NCBI RefSeq assembly: GCF_011405655.1
Contig: NZ_AP022829.1
Coordinates: 310,001 to 374,000 of the forward strand
Direction of reading: 5' to 3'
DNA: 64,000 nucleotides
Source of the DNA: Adlercreutzia hattorii
Lineage (GTDB): Bacteria; Actinomycetota; Coriobacteriia; Coriobacteriales; Eggerthellaceae
Numbering within the stretch: the stretch's first letter is position 1; each line of letters begins with the position of its first letter. Under the pieces are notes generated by a model that searched no databases, was not told the DNA's origin, and saw only the letters and a program-made list of their open reading frames with translations. Shown one piece after another: positions 1-7,753 of this stretch. The position numbers and the translations under genes are program-made.

Positions 1-44
1 AGGCCGAGGCCCTGGGCATCGAAGTTGAAGAATCCGGGCGCTAA
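1..44 (+). CDS. C-terminal end of an unidentified protein (partial)
   Basis: The window opens inside a reading frame that ends with TAA at 42-44; the last residues read AEALGIEVEESGR. The 27-base gap to the following ferredoxin gene suggests the two are cotranscribed. In this kind of genome such a ferredoxin often follows a flavoprotein or oxidoreductase subunit, but the 13 visible residues do not identify the family. Confidence 0.6.
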   Translation, partial: AEALGIEVEESGR

Positions 45-71
45 GCCTGCGACCCGTAGAGAGGAAAGACC

Positions 72-353
72 ATGACTGTTGCAAGGAAGAGCGTCGAGGA
101 ATGCATTGGTTGCGGGAACTGCGCGAACATCTGCCCCATGGATGTGTTCTATTTCGATTACGATGCGAATAAGTCCGTATGCCTTTATCCCGAGAACTGC
201 CAGAGCTGCGGCCAATGCTACCTGGCTTGTCTCGGAGACGTGATCATCATGCTGGACACAGCCTACGAGTTCGCGCCAACGCCGATGAGGGGTTTGCGCA
301 CGTTCTCCCAGTTCATGCCTGAAGAGGAAGAGGAGGACGGTAAAAAGGGTTAG
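72..353 (+). CDS. 2[4Fe-4S] ferredoxin-type electron-transfer protein
   Basis: A 93-residue cytoplasmic iron-sulfur protein with two cysteine clusters: CIGCGNCANICP near residues 11-22 and CQSCGQCYLACL near residues 43-54. The second cluster ends in CLGD rather than CP, as in the ferredoxin-like beta subunits that accompany adenylylsulfate reductase or fumarate reductase-type flavoproteins. The C-terminus is strongly acidic (EEEEED). A GAGGAAAG ribosome binding site precedes the ATG. The truncated gene upstream is its likely redox partner; the exact partner is not visible. The ferredoxin assignment is secure, the specific pathway is not. Confidence 0.88.
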   Translation: MTVARKSVEECIGCGNCANICPMDVFYFDYDANKSVCLYPENCQSCGQCYLACLGDVIIMLDTAYEFAPTPMRGLRTFSQFMPEEEEEDGKKG

Positions 354-411
354 TCGTCCGCCGCCGACATGGCGGAATCAAAGGCTGCGCTCTCTCCGGC
401 ACGCAGCCGCC

Positions 412-447
412 ACGGGCGCGGAGCCGACGGGTTCCGCGCCCGTTTTG
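412..447 (+). terminator. Rho-independent terminator after the ferredoxin gene
   Basis: An ACGGGCGCGGA arm pairs with TCCGCGCCCGT across a short loop and is followed by a TTTT run. It ends the leftmost operon and separates it from the convergent zinc-ribbon gene. Confidence 0.8.
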
Positions 448-536
448 CATCGGGGAAGGACATCCCACTTTGGGGAAGCGGGCCACTCAAACCCAGCCGT
501 TGACGACTCGGACAGCCGCCCGGCCCCGCGCATCTC

Positions 537-1202
537 CTAGCCCGCCCGCAGGATCGCCTGGGCCTCCTCGCACTGGGTCGCGAGGAGGTCGTACAGCTCC
601 TCGATCTTCGGATTCAGACGCGCCGACTCCCGCGCGTACGTCTTGCGGTAGAGGAAGTAGGCGCCGACGCAGCCCGCGATGCCGACGATGCCGACGACCA
701 CGCCGATCGCCATGAGGCCGTCCCAGACCATGCTGCAGCACATCCCCGCGCCCAGGACGAGCGCGGCGGCGATGCCGAGCACGGAGGCGCGCACGGTCGC
801 GGCGCGGGTCTTCTCGCTTCCCAGGCGGGAGATGGACGCGAGGGCGTCGTCCATGACGCGCTGGATCTTCGCGAGCTGCGCCTTCCCGCGCACCTTGCGG
901 CTGCGGCGGAAGGAGAACGTCGTCTGGTTCCCGACAGCGCCCACCTGCTGGCCCGTCAGCTCGTACCCAAGGCTCCCGTAGCAGTCGATCGCAACCTGCG
1001 AGAGATCGCTCTCGACGGTCGTGCGCGCATACTCGTAGGACTGATAGCCGCCACCCGCCCAGGCGCTCTCTGCCTCTGCCGCGCCGCCGGGGCAACCGGC
1101 CGGGATCGCCGCGCGCTCGGCCGCGCCCTCGATGGGCTTCCCGCACTTCTCGCAGAAGGCGGCGTCTTCTTCTAGCCTGTTTCCGCAGTGCCTGCAATAC
1201 AT
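537..1202 (-). CDS. Zinc-ribbon membrane protein of unknown function
   Basis: A 221-residue protein that begins with a compact zinc ribbon: CRHC at residues 3-6 and CEKC at 18-21. A polar middle section follows. Two hydrophobic segments near residues 138-158 and 163-187 should cross the membrane, and a short cytoplasmic or surface tail ends the protein. The start is supported by GGAAGGAGAA eight bases before the ATG. N-terminal zinc ribbons of this type occur in many small actinobacterial membrane proteins, but I do not recognise a specific function. It stands alone, convergent with the ferredoxin operon and divergent from the response regulator. Confidence 0.75.
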   Translation of the reverse strand: MYCRHCGNRLEEDAAFCEKCGKPIEGAAERAAIPAGCPGGAAEAESAWAGGGYQSYEYARTTVESDLSQVAIDCYGSLGYELTGQQVGAVGNQTTFSFRRSRKVRGKAQLAKIQRVMDDALASISRLGSEKTRAATVRASVLGIAAALVLGAGMCCSMVWDGLMAIGVVVGIVGIAGCVGAYFLYRKTYARESARLNPKIEELYDLLATQCEEAQAILRAG

Positions 1203-1277
1203 CTGGTTCTCCTTCCAACGCGATGCCCTAAAATGAGATCAGGGATCCTTCCGAACGTCCCCATCGTGGACCTTCGA

Positions 1278-1341
1278 GATAAACGATCCGTAAACTCCCG
1301 ATAAACTCGGCGATTTACGTCTCGTTTATCTTCCGTTTACC
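1278..1341. promoter_or_regulatory. Array of 11-bp-spaced operator half-sites before the response regulator
   Basis: TAAAC occurs at 1280, 1291 and 1302, exactly 11 bases apart. The inverted form GTTTA occurs at 1324 and 1335, with a near match (ATTTA) at 1313. All six sites therefore lie on one 11-base register. OmpR/PhoB-family regulators bind tandem half-sites with this period, so this is a strong candidate autoregulatory operator for the regulator encoded at 1390. The regulator assignment is an inference. Confidence 0.65.
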
Positions 1342-1389
1342 TTCGTGTGGTTTCATGGCCCGCAGACGAGCAAACCAGAGAGGAGCGTC

Positions 1390-2073
1390 GTGGCACGAAT
1401 ACTGGTGGTCGAAGACGACCGCAACGCGAACAGACTCTTGTGCGCCGTGCTGCGCAAGGACGGCCACGAGGCGCTCTCGGCCGCGGACGGGCGGGAGGCA
1501 CTCGGCATCCTCGACGGGCAGCACGTCGACCTCATAGTGAGCGACCTCATGATGCCGAACCTGAACGGCATGGAGCTGGTCCGTCGGCTGCGCGAGGCCG
1601 GCTGGGACGTCCCCGTGCTGATCCTCACCGCCCGGGAGGAGGCCGAGGTGCTCCACGCGGGCTTTCTGGCGGGAGCAGACGACTACCTGACCAAGCCCGC
1701 CGACCTGAAGGAGCTCGTCTTGCGCGTGCGCGCCCTCCTGCGCCGTGCGGGCGCGACCGGCCCGGACAGGCTCGTCGTGGGAGCGACCGTGCTCGACCCG
1801 GCCCAAATGACCGTTGAGCGGGGAGGGACCAAGACGGTTCTGCCCCCGAAGGAGTTCCAGCTCCTGTTCAAGCTGCTCTCGAACCCCGGGCGCGCCTACA
1901 CGAGGATGCAGCTCCTCGACGAGATATGGGGATGGGACACCGAGAGCGCGGAGGCGACCGTGAACGTGCACGTAAACAGGCTTCGATCGCGGTTCGCGGA
2001 CTGCGACGACTTCGAGATTCGCACGGTGCGCGGCATCGGCTACTGCGCGGAGACCGGCGGCTATGGCAAGTAA
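1390..2073 (+). CDS. OmpR/PhoB-family response regulator
   Basis: A 227-residue DNA-binding response regulator. The receiver domain (residues 1-115) shows the acidic pair in VVEDD, the phosphoacceptor Asp near residue 52 in VSDLMMPN and the conserved Lys in YLTKPAD. A winged-helix output domain follows, with the typical PPKEFQLLFKLLSNPGR stretch and an EATVNVHVNRLR recognition region. I chose the GTG at 1390 because AGAGAGGAG lies just before it; in-frame codons further upstream have no ribosome binding site. It overlaps the histidine kinase gene by 11 bases, so the two form a translationally coupled two-component system. An 11-bp-periodic site array upstream suggests autoregulation. Confidence 0.92.
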   Translation: MARILVVEDDRNANRLLCAVLRKDGHEALSAADGREALGILDGQHVDLIVSDLMMPNLNGMELVRRLREAGWDVPVLILTAREEAEVLHAGFLAGADDYLTKPADLKELVLRVRALLRRAGATGPDRLVVGATVLDPAQMTVERGGTKTVLPPKEFQLLFKLLSNPGRAYTRMQLLDEIWGWDTESAEATVNVHVNRLRSRFADCDDFEIRTVRGIGYCAETGGYGK

Positions 2074-3202
2074 GGGGGCCGAGGGGGATCCTCGGGATGA
2101 GCTGGACGCCCTGCGCTCCATGGCCCTCGGCACGGTGCTCGTCGCCGTTTTCGCCGGCACCCTCGCGCTCATCTGCACCGTCATAGGAGTGCTCGGCTAC
2201 GCCCTCGTGGAGCTCGGGTGCATCACGTTCGAGCAGCTCACCTCGGCTCCCTCCGTCATCCTCACCATGCTCGTCGCCGGGGCCATCCTGGCAGCCATCA
2301 TCTGCTACGCCGTGAACTACTCCCTCGTCCGTCCCCTGCGGAGGATGACGCTGGCGATGGGGCACCTGGCGTCGGGGGACTTCGGCTATCGGCTCGAATC
2401 CCCCGAGCGATTCAAGCTGCGCGAGGCCCGCGAGTTCGAGAGGAGCTTCAACGTGGCCGCGGCCGAGTTGGAGGGGACGGAGATGATGCGCGCCGGGTTC
2501 ATCAGCGATTTCTCGCACGAGTTCCGCACGCCCATCAACTCGCTCTCGGGCTTCGCCCAGCTCCTCCGCGACGACGGCCTCACGGAGAACGAGCGCCGGG
2601 AGTACGCCGGCATCATCGTGGACGAGGCCGCGCGCCTGGCAGGGCTTTCCGAGCGGATCCTGCTCCTCTCGAAGGTCGAGGCCGCGACCATCCTTCCCCA
2701 TGCGGAAGACGTGGACGTGGCCGAGCAGCTGAGGAGGTGCGCGCTCGTCTTGGAGACGAGGCTGGAGGATGCCGGCGTGCGACTCGACCTCAGCCTGGAC
2801 GACGCGCACATCTGCGGCAACGCCGATTACCTCATGCAGGTGTGGATGAACCTGCTCGACAACGCCATCAAGTTCTCGCCGGCGGGGAGCCGTGTGAGCG
2901 TTGCCCTGTACGGCGGCCGCGCCCGAGAGGAGGGGCGGCCGGGCGGCTCGGACTCCATCGCCGTCTGGGTGTCCGACGAGGGCGAAGGCATGGATGCCGA
3001 CACGAAGCGCCATGTGTTCGATCGATTCTACCAGGGCGATTCGTCGCGATCGGCCCAAGGGTCGGGGCTGGGCCTTTCGCTCTGCAAGCGCATCGTCGAG
3101 CTGCACGGCGGCACCATAGAGGCGCAGAGCGCGCCGGGCAAGGGCTCCGTCTTCGAGGTGCGGCTTCCCCGCAACGTCGAAGAAGGCATGGCGCGGCGAT
3201 GA
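2063..3202 (+). CDS. Membrane sensor histidine kinase (HAMP, HisKA, HATPase)
   Basis: A 379-residue sensor kinase. Two transmembrane helices lie near residues 21-50 and 63-88, with only a very short extracytoplasmic loop between them, so it may sense the membrane or an accessory protein rather than a large external ligand. A HAMP-like linker leads to the HisKA domain with the phosphorylated His in SHEFRTPINS (near residue 152). The ATPase domain shows NLLDNAIKFS, DEGEGMD and GSGLGLSLCKR. Its start codon lies inside the end of the regulator gene. The next gene, a membrane protein, overlaps its stop by four bases and could be the missing sensory partner. Confidence 0.92.
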   Translation: MASKGAEGDPRDELDALRSMALGTVLVAVFAGTLALICTVIGVLGYALVELGCITFEQLTSAPSVILTMLVAGAILAAIICYAVNYSLVRPLRRMTLAMGHLASGDFGYRLESPERFKLREAREFERSFNVAAAELEGTEMMRAGFISDFSHEFRTPINSLSGFAQLLRDDGLTENERREYAGIIVDEAARLAGLSERILLLSKVEAATILPHAEDVDVAEQLRRCALVLETRLEDAGVRLDLSLDDAHICGNADYLMQVWMNLLDNAIKFSPAGSRVSVALYGGRAREEGRPGGSDSIAVWVSDEGEGMDADTKRHVFDRFYQGDSSRSAQGSGLGLSLCKRIVELHGGTIEAQSAPGKGSVFEVRLPRNVEEGMARR

Positions 3203-4302
3203 GCGGGAGGGAGGCCGCACAAATGGAAAGGCCCGCCGGGCCTCGTAATTGTCGGCAGCGAATGCGGTATATAGGCTACGTCGTTTCGCTCCTCGGGAGT
3301 GCGACACGCGCGATGCTCATGCCGAGCGGCTACGTGGTCGCCTCGTGCCCTCTCGTCATTGTCGCCCTTATGGCTTGGGCGTTCCTGCTTGACGGCCGCG
3401 AGAGCCCCCTCTCCACTCCCGCCTACCTCGTGTCCGGCTGGGCGCTGCTCGTCACCTCGATCTGGGTGGCCCGGTGCCCTGCCAAGGCTGGGCTGAGGAT
3501 CCTTTGCGAGAAGAGCAGGTTCTTCGACAGGCTGGTGACCGACTCCGACTACCGCCTTCACGCCAGCACGGCCGTCGGCTTCGCCCTCTATTTCGCCTGG
3601 GGCGCCTTCAACCTCGCATCGAGCATCTTCTTCGCGTCGACGTGGCTGCTCGTCCTCGGCGCCTACTTCCTGCTGTTCGGAGGGATGAGGGCCCTCCTCT
3701 TCCTGCAGCTGCTCTCCGGAAGCTACACGATCGAAAAGGGCTGCCGCATCGAGCGTGTTTGCGGGGCGCTCCTCATCGCCTCCGCTCTCGTCCTGTCGGG
3801 CATCGTGACCCATGTGATGGCCGGGTCGGGCGCGTACCGATACGAAGGCGACCTCATATACATGATGGCGCTGTTCGTCTTCTACTCCCTTATCAGCTCC
3901 ATCGTGAGCTACGCGAGGTTGAAGCGGAAGGACCCCGTCATCGCCACCATTCGGCGCATCAACCTTTCCGTGGCGCTCGTCGCGCTCTTCGCCCTCGAGA
4001 CTGCGATGCTCTCGACCTACGGGACGACGCCGGCGGACGAGCAGCTTTCTTTCGTCATGCCGATCATCACGGGAACGGTGATCGCCGTCGTCATAGCGGT
4101 CCTGGGAATCAGGTCGATCATCACGGCGAGCCTGCGATTGAAAGCCGAGAGGATGAAGTGCGCCCCGCAGATCGTACAATTTCAGCGCCTACTCGAATCA
4201 ACTGGGCTCGGCACAATAGAAGATCTAGGCGTCCCGTGTAATGTGCTGCTAGAGATTGCATCCTCTAGCGAACGAAGCAATGAAGAGTCTTCTAGGTTCT
4301 AG
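3199..4302 (+). CDS. Polytopic membrane protein coupled to the two-component system
   Basis: A 367-residue protein with about eight hydrophobic segments and no domain that I recognise. Its ATG overlaps the kinase stop codon (ATGA), so the three genes form one translationally coupled unit. That arrangement suggests it is a signalling partner or the main output of the system, which is inference. Internal Met codons at about residues 9 and 22 are alternative starts, but the four-base overlap favours the first. The end overlaps the convergent AraC-type gene by four bases (CTAG), so the two share their stop region. Confidence 0.75.
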   Translation: MSGREAAQMERPAGPRNCRQRMRYIGYVVSLLGSATRAMLMPSGYVVASCPLVIVALMAWAFLLDGRESPLSTPAYLVSGWALLVTSIWVARCPAKAGLRILCEKSRFFDRLVTDSDYRLHASTAVGFALYFAWGAFNLASSIFFASTWLLVLGAYFLLFGGMRALLFLQLLSGSYTIEKGCRIERVCGALLIASALVLSGIVTHVMAGSGAYRYEGDLIYMMALFVFYSLISSIVSYARLKRKDPVIATIRRINLSVALVALFALETAMLSTYGTTPADEQLSFVMPIITGTVIAVVIAVLGIRSIITASLRLKAERMKCAPQIVQFQRLLESTGLGTIEDLGVPCNVLLEIASSSERSNEESSRF

Positions 4303-5282
4303 GATGAAGCAACCTTGCTCTGAACGTCGTTATCCCTCCACTGTGAGGGCGTTATGCCAAACTGACGCCGGAAAGCATCAGTAAAGCTGCTCTGATGCGC
4401 ATAGCCCACAAGACGACTTATCTCGGCCGCCTTCAAGTCGGTTGTTTCAAGCAGCTTGCGAGCCTCGTCCATCCGGACATCGCGCAGGTATTCTGCAACG
4501 CATAATCCCATTTGCTCTCGGAACACTTCGCACAAGCGTGTTCTGCCGACGAAGAGCTCGTTAGCGATCGATTGCAGCGTGATGTTCTCTGCGTAGCGCG
4601 CGTCGATCATCATCTGTGCTTCGCGCGCAAGCCTCTTCTCTTCGGTCGAGGGCTCCCGAGGATCATCGTTACTCGCTTTAACAGCGTCATCCAGAAGCCG
4701 CGCAACGATCTCCTTCATCCTGCCTTCGCAGAAGCAAGCGCCTCCCGCGCTCATCGCCCAGGAGTGCCCCATGCTCTCCAATGCGTCTCCGATTTCACGG
4801 GAGTGAGTATTGGTGTCGCAGCTGCAAAGGTAGGAGACGAGTGTTTCGCGCTCGCTGTCAGTAAGGCCGGGAAGCTCATCGAAGAAGTTAGGCGTCATGC
4901 ATAGCGTGTACGAGCGGTAGCGCTCGTTTGGCATAAGGTCGAACGACACAGCGCCGCCCTTCTGCCTGAAGGAGAGGATATTGCGCTCCTGGAGATAGCG
5001 AGACTGCGCAGGACACAGCCTTGCCGAGCAAGCGGTCATGGATGTAACGCATACGTAATCGTCGGGAAACTCCACAAGTCGCGTCTGCTCGTTGACATTG
5101 ACTTCATGAAACGTGTACAGGCAGTTCTTGCCTATGCTGTGCGCCCATAGCAACCCGCGACCGAATTCGTCATCGCGCATGCTGAGTGAACCGTGGCGTG
5201 ATGGCTGCTCTTTCATCCCAAGTTGCTCCATCTGCGGCACGAAGAACGTATGCAGATTGGAGGATACATCGCTTATCATCAT
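4299..5282 (-). CDS. AraC-family transcriptional regulator
   Basis: About 327 residues. The C-terminal 100 residues carry the two helix-turn-helix motifs of AraC/XylS regulators: ITLQSIANELFVGRTRLCEV, then a second one ending in the signature GYAHQSSFTDAFRRQFGITP. The N-terminal 200 residues are a poorly conserved ligand or dimerisation domain. I chose the ATG pair at 5282/5279, which follows an ACGGAG ribosome binding site; a longer frame to 5351 has no such site. It is transcribed away from the lipoprotein and the ECF transporter genes, so it probably controls them through the 200-base divergent region. The effector is unknown. Confidence 0.85.
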   Translation of the reverse strand: MMISDVSSNLHTFFVPQMEQLGMKEQPSRHGSLSMRDDEFGRGLLWAHSIGKNCLYTFHEVNVNEQTRLVEFPDDYVCVTSMTACSARLCPAQSRYLQERNILSFRQKGGAVSFDLMPNERYRSYTLCMTPNFFDELPGLTDSERETLVSYLCSCDTNTHSREIGDALESMGHSWAMSAGGACFCEGRMKEIVARLLDDAVKASNDDPREPSTEEKRLAREAQMMIDARYAENITLQSIANELFVGRTRLCEVFREQMGLCVAEYLRDVRMDEARKLLETTDLKAAEISRLVGYAHQSSFTDAFRRQFGITPSQWRDNDVQSKVASS

Positions 5283-5421
5283 GAACTCCGTTTTCTGAAA
5301 GGTCAACCTGCTCGCCGACGCTCGACGCTGCGTTGAGGATTTCGTTCGCATCGCTTAGCGTTACGTTCGCTCTTCGGAAAACCTAGACCTGTGTGAGACT
5401 TTTTCGAGAATAATAATCCAG

Positions 5422-5436
5422 CTATGTTAGACATAG
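5422..5436. promoter_or_regulatory. Short palindrome in the AraC/lipoprotein divergent region
   Basis: CTATGT-TAG-ACATAG is a perfect six-base palindrome with a three-base centre, lying about 50 bases before the lipoprotein start. It is a candidate operator for a dimeric regulator. AraC proteins usually bind direct repeats, so which protein uses it is open. Confidence 0.4.
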
Positions 5437-5486
5437 GTAACTTAGTAGCATGAACGGTCGTTATTGGGAAAGGAATCACGCAAAAC

Positions 5487-6239
5487 ATGAAATCGACGAA
5501 GATAGTATCGCTCCTTCTCGCAGGAGCGCTTGCCGCGGGTGCGTTGGCAGGGTGCAGCCAACCGTCCAACGACGGCGCCGAAGAGCAGAAGAGCAGCGCG
5601 TCTCAAGAGCAGGCCGCCCAGAAAAGCACCGCAGAGCAGGAGGCAGAGCAGCTCTTGTCCGACCTTTCGGGAAGCTACCAAGAGCTGTTCCCGGTTCTCT
5701 TCGATGAGCAGTATGACCAGCTTTGGCTCAATGATTCGGCGGCGATCGTCGGCGAGACCGACGCCGCTGTGAGCGCCGAGATGCTCAAGGGCTCTGTCAA
5801 CGGCAACCTTTGGGGCGAAGAGGCCATAGAGGCTTACGGGGAAGAGGGCGGTCCTTTCTACTGCGGATGGTTAGAGGGTCTAGCGGAGCTGACGATAGAC
5901 GGCAACGCGATGGAGATCAGCGGCAAGGATGCTGCTGGCAAAGAGCTCTTTTCTAGCACTTACCACTACAGCGGAATGGCTGGCGACCTTTATGTGTTCG
6001 AGAGCGATGACGACGAGGCGAGCACCTACAAATACTTCGCCTTCCTGCCGGATACCCCCGAGAGCACCTATCACATCGAGTTCCGCTATGGTTCCGATGA
6101 TGCCGACTTCGGCGAATGGATGGCCGGCGATTACGCTTACTGGATGGCCGCCGGCTTCCCCATGGATCCCACTCAGCAGATGATCGAAGACTGCATCAAG
6201 CTCTTCTGCGACGAGAACTTGGCAGGGGAAGCCGAATAG
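5487..6239 (+). CDS. Secreted lipoprotein of unknown function
   Basis: A 250-residue protein with a lipoprotein signal peptide: MKSTKIV, a hydrophobic stretch, then the lipobox LAGC with the lipidated Cys at residue 23. A low-complexity Ser/Glu/Gln linker (residues 24-55) follows, then an acidic globular domain rich in Tyr and Asp (for example ESDDDEAST). The mature domain does not match a solute-binding family that I recognise. It lies between an AraC regulator and an ECF transporter operon, but has its own terminator, so a role in the same uptake system is only suggested by position. Confidence 0.75.
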   Translation: MKSTKIVSLLLAGALAAGALAGCSQPSNDGAEEQKSSASQEQAAQKSTAEQEAEQLLSDLSGSYQELFPVLFDEQYDQLWLNDSAAIVGETDAAVSAEMLKGSVNGNLWGEEAIEAYGEEGGPFYCGWLEGLAELTIDGNAMEISGKDAAGKELFSSTYHYSGMAGDLYVFESDDDEASTYKYFAFLPDTPESTYHIEFRYGSDDADFGEWMAGDYAYWMAAGFPMDPTQQMIEDCIKLFCDENLAGEAE

Positions 6240-6264
6240 CACCCCCTCCAAACAAGCTTCCTTC

Positions 6265-6298
6265 AAAGGCGACCTAGCGATAGATCGCCTTTCTTTTG
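6265..6298 (+). terminator. Rho-independent terminator after the lipoprotein gene
   Basis: AAAGGCGA pairs with TCGCCTTT and is followed by CTTTTG. It separates the lipoprotein gene from the ECF transporter operon. Confidence 0.75.
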
Positions 6299-6420
6299 TC
6301 CTATCCACTCATGGAAGATAGATACAAATGGAGCTCGAAAATACGAATGGGCTAATGGCAATCGCTCGACATGGCATAAAAATGTTAGCCATCCGCAACT
6401 TGAGAGAAAGGACACTTATT

Positions 6421-7017
6421 TTGAATACTAAAGGAGTAAAGCAGGGACTGAAGCCGAAAGACCTGATAAACGTCGGTATCTTCAGTGCGATCTATATCAT
6501 CATCGTCATGGCGGCAGCTATGCTTGGCTATATACCTATCTTCATTCCTCTACTTGTTGTCATTTGCCCAATAGTTGGCGGCATTCCCTATATGCTCTAT
6601 ATGACCAAAGTTCATTGTTTCGGCATGGTGACGATAATGGGCATTATTATGGGAGTTCTGATGGGCTTGGGCGGAATGGGATTGTATGCGCTTATAACCG
6701 GCCCCCTTTTTGGCTTGCTTGCCGATTTGGTTTTGAAGAGCGGCGGCTACCATAGCCCGAAGAAAGCGGTACTCTCGCATGGCATATTCTCAATGTGGCT
6801 AATCGGTAATTACATTCCGATAGTGATCAATCGCGCTTCTTACTTCGATGGTCTTGTGCAAGGGTACGGACAAGCATACGCCGAAACGCTCATGGGCTAT
6901 ATTCCAGACTGGAGCCTTGTTGTATTGCTAGCGGGAGCGTTCGTGTTCGGTATTGTTGGTGCGTTGCTTGGCAAGGCTATCTTCCATAAGCATTTTGAGC
7001 GTGCAGGAATTGTTTGA
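6421..7017 (+). CDS. ECF transporter substrate-binding S component (MptD/Trep_Strep type)
   Basis: An integral membrane protein of about 198 residues with five to six hydrophobic segments and the glycine-rich GIIMGVLMGLGGMGLYALITG stretch region that I associate with the MptD/Trep_Strep family of energy-coupling-factor S components. These bind the substrate in the membrane and dock on the EcfT-EcfA module. I placed the start at the TTG at 6421, eight to nine bases after AGAGAAAGGA, giving the usual family length; an ATG at 6328 would add 31 residues and has no clear ribosome binding site. The stop overlaps the EcfT start (ATGATGA). The substrate cannot be read from sequence. The gene is AT-richer than its surroundings. 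Confidence 0.8.
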   Translation: MNTKGVKQGLKPKDLINVGIFSAIYIIIVMAAAMLGYIPIFIPLLVVICPIVGGIPYMLYMTKVHCFGMVTIMGIIMGVLMGLGGMGLYALITGPLFGLLADLVLKSGGYHSPKKAVLSHGIFSMWLIGNYIPIVINRASYFDGLVQGYGQAYAETLMGYIPDWSLVVLLAGAFVFGIVGALLGKAIFHKHFERAGIV

Positions 7018-7745
7018 TGACGAGTACCGTTCTTGCTTTGAAGCAACAGCAGCGCGGGATTCTCTTTGACCCCCGCGCAAAGTTCTTGGCACTGATTATT
7101 GTGGCTTCGTTGTTATTAAGCATCGGAAACGAAGGTCTGATGGGCCTGGTTCGAATCGTCTTGGCGTTGGTGCCCTTCGTTCTCTTAGTTCTTTCTCGTA
7201 ATATCAAATCGGGCGTTGCCTATATTTTTATCTATCTCGTCGCTTATGGCCTGTCGGTTGTGTCATCAATGTTCTTGTCGGGACCGCTCTTATTTCTAGC
7301 ACTAGGAGCGACTGGGATAATGAGGCAGTTTCTTCCAGGCGTGATGATGGGTTATTGGTTCGTTAGTACTACGACCGTGAGCGAGTTCATGGCGGCTTGC
7401 GATCGAATTCGGCTAACGCAGTCGATTGAAATTCCCCTCGTCGTTATGATGCGGTATTTTCCAACCATCGCACAGGACTATTCTCAGATTTCTGATGCGG
7501 CCAAGATGAAAGCATTGGGTTTGTCACAGGGGCCGATTACTGCTGTAGAAAACCGCCTCGTCCCCCTTCTCGCAAGCGCCGTTCGAGGTGGCGAGGATCT
7601 TTCGGCAGCTGCTTTGACGCGAGGATTAGGCGCCCCCATCCACCGCACGAATATCTGTGAAATCGGGTTCCATGCTTGCGATATGATGCTGCTCTCAGTA
7701 TGCGCTCTAGGCGCAATCCTCGTATTTTTAATCGGTGTAGCTTAG
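7014..7745 (+). CDS. ECF transporter transmembrane T component
   Basis: A 243-residue EcfT/CbiQ-family membrane protein. The N-terminus FDPRAKFLALI is typical of the family (DPR-K near the first helix). Four to six hydrophobic helices follow. The cytoplasmic coupling region contains the Ala-Arg-Gly type motifs, here ALGLSQG and AAALTRGLGAP, which contact the ATPases. It overlaps the S-component gene by four bases and is followed after eight bases by the double ATPase gene, so the three make a complete dedicated (group I) ECF importer. Confidence 0.88.
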   Translation: MMTSTVLALKQQQRGILFDPRAKFLALIIVASLLLSIGNEGLMGLVRIVLALVPFVLLVLSRNIKSGVAYIFIYLVAYGLSVVSSMFLSGPLLFLALGATGIMRQFLPGVMMGYWFVSTTTVSEFMAACDRIRLTQSIEIPLVVMMRYFPTIAQDYSQISDAAKMKALGLSQGPITAVENRLVPLLASAVRGGEDLSAAALTRGLGAPIHRTNICEIGFHACDMMLLSVCALGAILVFLIGVA

Positions 7746-7753
7746 GACCTCGA

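Noticed and set aside
4299-4302. Functional meaning of the convergent stop overlap CTAG (and CTAA at 61586-61589)
   Set aside because: Four-base convergent stop overlaps are common in compact genomes and need no special explanation.
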